DNA from: Helopsaltes ochotensis
Lineage: Eukaryota > Chordata > Aves > Passeriformes > Locustellidae
NCBI GenBank assembly: GCA_013400155.1
Contig: VXBM01000288.1
Span: 124,001-188,000, forward strand
Reading direction: 5' to 3'
DNA length: 64,000 bases
The position numbers and the translations under genes were made by a program. This document shows positions 60,242-64,000 of this stretch, piece by piece (within the stretch, counting starts at the first letter, position 1; the number at the start of each line of letters is the position of its first letter). The notes beneath the pieces are model-generated. The model made no database searches, had not been told where the DNA came from, and was given only the letters and a program-made list of their open reading frames with translations.

Positions 60242-62039
60242 GTTTGTAGTGTGACATTTGCACTTGGAAACACAGATCAAATCTCTTTGATGCGCTAAGC
60301 TGCCCTGTGGAGGGAGATGGAAGTGACTGCTTTGATTTCTCAGACAGGTGGAATGAATCCAACCAGAGTGTGGGATATTTGAATTTGTGTACTTATACTA
60401 CTAAAACATTAGGCTGCTTTGAATTTTCGAAGTTTACATGTCAAACAGTGGAAATAGTACCTCACATATCCAATACGGAGGAAACAAAGTCGCCCAGCCC
60501 GGTGTGTAATTGTTGGGTGATAACGTTCATGTGATAATGTAATAGGACTGGCAGAATGACAAATTCCACACTTTTCGAATCCCAAGGAAACAAGACGAGC
60601 TCGAAGTGCTGATAAAAGGCTGTCAATGTGTTTGTTCCACCGCAGCAGAGGAGCATCTCTGTCATCTCAGCAGCGGGCAAGGATCGGCAGCCACCCCTAC
60701 TGACGGGTGTCAGCTCTCCAGCAGAGCAGCTGTAGTTCTCTGAATATTCCTTTTTCCCCTTTCTGCATTTCCCCTTTTCCAATTAGTGGGAACTTTACTG
60801 GACTGCTATGACTTCTCATATGGCTTGATTTATTGAAATTCATTTTTGTTCTTGTGACCTTTATAATTCACTTTTTTCACCCCATTTGCATTCATCTGAG
60901 CTCTCTAGTCAAAGTACAAAGTGAAAACTGCAGCACTAATCAAAAGTGATCAGATAAAATAGACGAGTATTAGATGAGTAAATAGACCAAATGAAAGGCT
61001 CCTCCATCCTGCCTTGAGTGCCAGAGCCCTGCACTCTCCAAGAGTCATCTTCCTTCCCTCTGCAGTCAGCCCACGATGTGCTCATGGCACACAGCTCCAG
61101 GTCTTCAATAAATGGCAAATTATAGACTGTTATCCCTTCAAAAAATCAACTTGACTTCTTTTCATCTTGCAGTTGGTTTATATCTCTGAGGATTTTGATA
61201 GCACCTGAAGCATTGTATCTGCCTTATATTACAAAATTCTACTGGAACAGCTGCAGTGAGAGATGGGCTGTATTGGTGAAATCTTATGTGTCTGAAAGCT
61301 GAACAAGTGCAATGAGTGTCATTGGAGGTAGTTTGGCAAATTCAGGGCTTTGTTTATACCACTTGTGCTTCTAGGCTTTGCTGAAAAATAGTTACAACAC
61401 AGTCCTTAAGTGAATTATAATATAATATTTATCATACATAATAATAATATGATCTTTTTTCAAGTGAAATCAAGAATTTCAGAGTCTAGAATCATGGACA
61501 GCATCAGCAAACCACTTGAGCTGATCTTGGACTCTGAACTCCAACTTCAGGGTGCATTTTGTAACAGTTAAATGCTAATGAGAGTGGACACGTTATCTTT
61601 TATGGTTCCAACATCTTTTTTACTCTCTGCTACACTGGTGCCTGACTCGGAGCCCTTGTGTTTGTATTTAATATGGATTAAATCCGTTCCTTAGGAAATG
61701 CTTGGAGCATGAAAGCTGCTGTATTAAATTAGTTCATTACAGCTTTACATGCGTAACTGCATAAACATTCATTTGCTTCCCACTTTGATCACCTCTGATC
61801 TCAGCTGTTAAAGCTACTGACTTCTACAAGCCTTTTTCCCCTTGACTGTTTTTTAATTCCAACCTGAAGTTGTCAAGAGCAGATTCTGTTTATTTCCCAT
61901 GATAATGACTTGCCTTTATTTCAAATAGTTTTTACTGAGGTCAGTTCTGTGGGGGTATTTTTGCATTCCTGTTGAGAAAGCAGTGATGCACCAGCACTGT
62001 TTTGCTTCTGTTATGTTTCACCTGACAAAGCACCTTGGT
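60242..62039. other. Non-coding DNA, no gene recognised
   Basis: AT-rich, including an (AAT)n-like simple tract at about 61412-61452. A minus-strand frame of 106 codons (60462-60782) has no recognised domain. Confidence 0.55.
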
Positions 62040-62115
62040 CTGTCACTGAAGGGCACTGCACAAATGTAATGTAGTATTATTTATTTATTATCATAGCACC
62101 ACGCTGACAAGCTGC
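62040..62115. mobile_element. Possible ancient amniote SINE remnant
   Basis: GGGCACTGCACAAATGTAATGTAG is followed by a TTATTTATTTATTA run and ATCATAGCACC. I recall similar GCACTGTACAAATA and TTATTATTAGCACC blocks in old amniote SINE copies. The match is short and from memory, so this is weak. Confidence 0.25.
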
Positions 62116-62294
62116 CTCCCAAATACATCAGAGAGCACATTTGTCATTTCAATTTTCCTTGTACTCTTGCTGTGTATTTTCTTCACTTATGGCCTCTTGG
62201 AACATTTCTGTGTTTTTTTCTGTGATTAGACACTAGGAGTTTATACCAGCTTTACCTGTTTCAGCCCTTTGCATCAGTGATCTATTAATTACTT

Positions 62295-62890
62295 ATTTTC
62301 AGTGCTTAGAGTAGTGGGTACTCCGGCACCACAGAGCTGCTCCCTCACTTACACCCCTACCCTGCCTGTGGTTCAGGAGAGGAGGGAAGGAAAAGTAGAA
62401 GTAAGGAATGGGATTGTTGGGGGTGAAAAAACCACAAAAAACCTGTTCAGTAAGTGAAGGATAAGTGGAAAAGAAGAAATAAAAGTGGAAATAAGAGGTA
62501 AGAGGGCAACAAAATAAATGATGAAAAGGCAATCATTCCCCCCTCCCACGGGTAGACCAATGCCCATTCAGTTCCTGAAGAAAAGACAGGCCAACCCCTC
62601 TAAAATTCCTTGCTTTCCATTCTGTTACTGAGCACCAGGGATATTCCATGCTATGGAATATTTCTTTAGTTAATTTGGGTTATCTGTCTGGTTGTGTCCC
62701 TCCCAGTTTATTCTGGTGGGGGGCAGAGTGAGAAGCAGAGGAGCCCTTCCTGCTGGGCAAGCACTGACCAGCAAAAGCTGAACATCAGGGTGTCACCAGC
62801 ACGGCTTTGGTACTGCAATGGCTTCAAAACTTTTCGAAATGGCACAAACTTTAAAGGAGGTATTTTCTTCTCTGTTACATTTTCCTGTTA
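62295..62890 (-). mobile_element. Solo LTR of an avian endogenous retrovirus (decayed)
   Basis: Read on the plus strand, the blocks follow in order those of a bird ERV LTR family (ERVL-type, to my recollection) in antisense. First comes CACCACAGAGCTGCTCCCTCA, then a GGGAAGGAAAAGTAG-type purine tract, then AATAAATGATGAAAAGGCAA and GACCAATGCCCATTCAGTTCC. These are followed by CTATGGAATATTTC, TCTGGTTGTGTCCCTCCCAG, GTGAGAAGCAGAGGAG and GCAAGCACTGACCAGCA. The sense strand is therefore minus. The TATA-box region near 62620 is no longer intact, and no gag, pol or env sequence flanks it, so it is an old solo LTR, probably silent. A 9-bp hairpin (62641-62661) lies inside. The ends are approximate. Confidence 0.75.
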
Positions 62891-64000
62891 ATTGGTAGAG
62901 GATGTTGCCATTGCAATGCATGGCTGAGTCAATGCACTGTGTGACTGCTTTACAAAAATATCTCATGCTGGATAATGTGATATGCAGTTTAGAGGATTTA
63001 CATCAGGCTTTTGTAATTGCTATGCCATGGTGCCCAGAGTATGGGTACAAATTTCCACTGGATATCATTTGGCAAAGCTGAGACTACTGAGTGGGGAAAA
63101 AAACCTTGAATAGTCAGGAAACCAGCTAATGAGATGAATGGCTTTAATACTTTTGTGAACCATTCTGAATCTACTCATACTGGGAATGCATGCAATTATC
63201 CATAAAATAAATTGCCTTTATCTCATAATTGTCTTTGCTAATTACCTTTTTAACAAATTAAAAGGTGAGAGGGCTGAATGCTTACGTCTATGATTTTCAG
63301 TAGTGCATGCTTATATTGTGCCTTTGTTTACATTGATATGCATCCCCAGTGTAAAAATGTTACATTTCCCCTTTGCCCTAGTACCTGGAGCAAAGCCTGA
63401 CTGTGCAATCAGAGCTACCTGGAAATAAGAATGCCCTATAATTGATGAGATCCACAGGCCTGTTCCTCACTGCAGTACTTTTTCCAAATGGGAGAAAATG
63501 TTCCAAGTAAGAACTGCCTACAATTAAAATTGTAGCACACCATTACAGTGGTGTAGTGTGCCCTTGTAATGTCCTGGGGCTTGTTTTCTTGTTTTCTACC
63601 ACAGCTGAAGACTGAAAGGATGGACAAGAAAATGCATTTTATAGAACTAGAAAGAAACACAGAGAAAGCTGGTTTTATCACTGAGTGAGGCATATGAAAA
63701 TGGCTGTAGAATTACCTTGGTCCTCCTGCCTTGATTGTTAAATATTTCATGGTCCAGGATTTTCCCAGGTTCTGATCTACAAAGAGGGATAAATTTACCA
63801 GGCAGAGATCTGAGCTGCGGAGAGTAATTTCATCCTGTTTGTTTAAGATTTATCATAATGGCATCCCAGCTGTAAGGCAGGACCATTACAGTGCTTCCAT
63901 CGTTCTTGTTTTCTGCTTCTCTGACTAAACCCCTACACAGGTAATGAAGGAGCTAGAAAATGACATGAATTTAGAAATGTGGCTCTACTTTCTGCCTATG
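62891..64000. other. Non-coding DNA, no gene recognised
   Basis: AT-rich unique sequence with a small palindrome at 63518-63535 (CTACAATT/AATTGTAG around AA). Nothing else is supported to the end of the window. Confidence 0.55.

Noticed and set aside
1..64000. CRISPR arrays, tRNA or rRNA genes, mitochondrial insertions, telomeric repeats
   Set aside because: I looked for regularly spaced repeats, TTCGAATCC-type B boxes, known mitochondrial gene text and TTAGGG runs, and found none.

Overview
This window looks like a gene-poor stretch of a vertebrate nuclear genome, most likely a bird. The base composition is AT-rich, there are no operon-like gene runs, and the recognisable repeats are of avian or amniote type. 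These are a 3' end of a CR1 LINE (about 22.4 kb), a worn solo LTR of a bird endogenous retrovirus family I recall as common in songbirds (62.3-62.9 kb, minus strand), and three ancient MIR-like SINE remnants (5.8, 39.5 and 40.8 kb). The low transposon density also fits a bird. The species and neighbouring genes cannot be named from this sequence.

I find no complete gene. The longest open frames (160 codons on the minus strand at 48.7-49.2 kb, about 140 codons elsewhere) are about what chance allows in 64 kb and show no domain I know. Two places are better than background but remain unidentified. One is a possible terminal exon at 2816-2956, which has a good splice acceptor, a leucine-rich helix-like start and a very basic tail. 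The other is a frame at 50.15-50.85 kb that stays open for about 234 codons apart from one stop, and may be a decayed retrocopy. The likely setting is intergenic sequence or a very large intron.

Region by region: 0-10 kb is AT-rich non-coding DNA with an unusual set of perfect short hairpins (4.04, 6.26, 8.39 and 9.74 kb). 10-22 kb is AT-rich with homeodomain-type (TAATTA) clusters that could be conserved non-coding elements. 22-27 kb has the CR1 end and a small GC-rich patch. 27-36 kb is plain, with a GC-rich patch at 33.6 kb and a (TTTG)n tract at 35.4 kb. 36.9 kb has a poly(A)-signal plus A-tract resembling an mRNA 3' end. 39-41 kb holds two MIR remnants. 42.76-43.05 kb is the only CpG-dense segment, next to a CTCF-like motif, and is the best promoter candidate. 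43-50 kb has several GC-rich patches and a 24-T tract. 50-64 kb holds the interrupted frame, another T tract, a CTCF-like site and the LTR.

No CRISPR array, tRNA, rRNA or bacterial-type system was seen. The most distinctive direct signal is the excess of near-perfect local inverted repeats with 11-17 bp arms and 1-7 nt loops. I judge these well beyond chance and possibly made by template-switch events. No new multi-gene biological system is evident.
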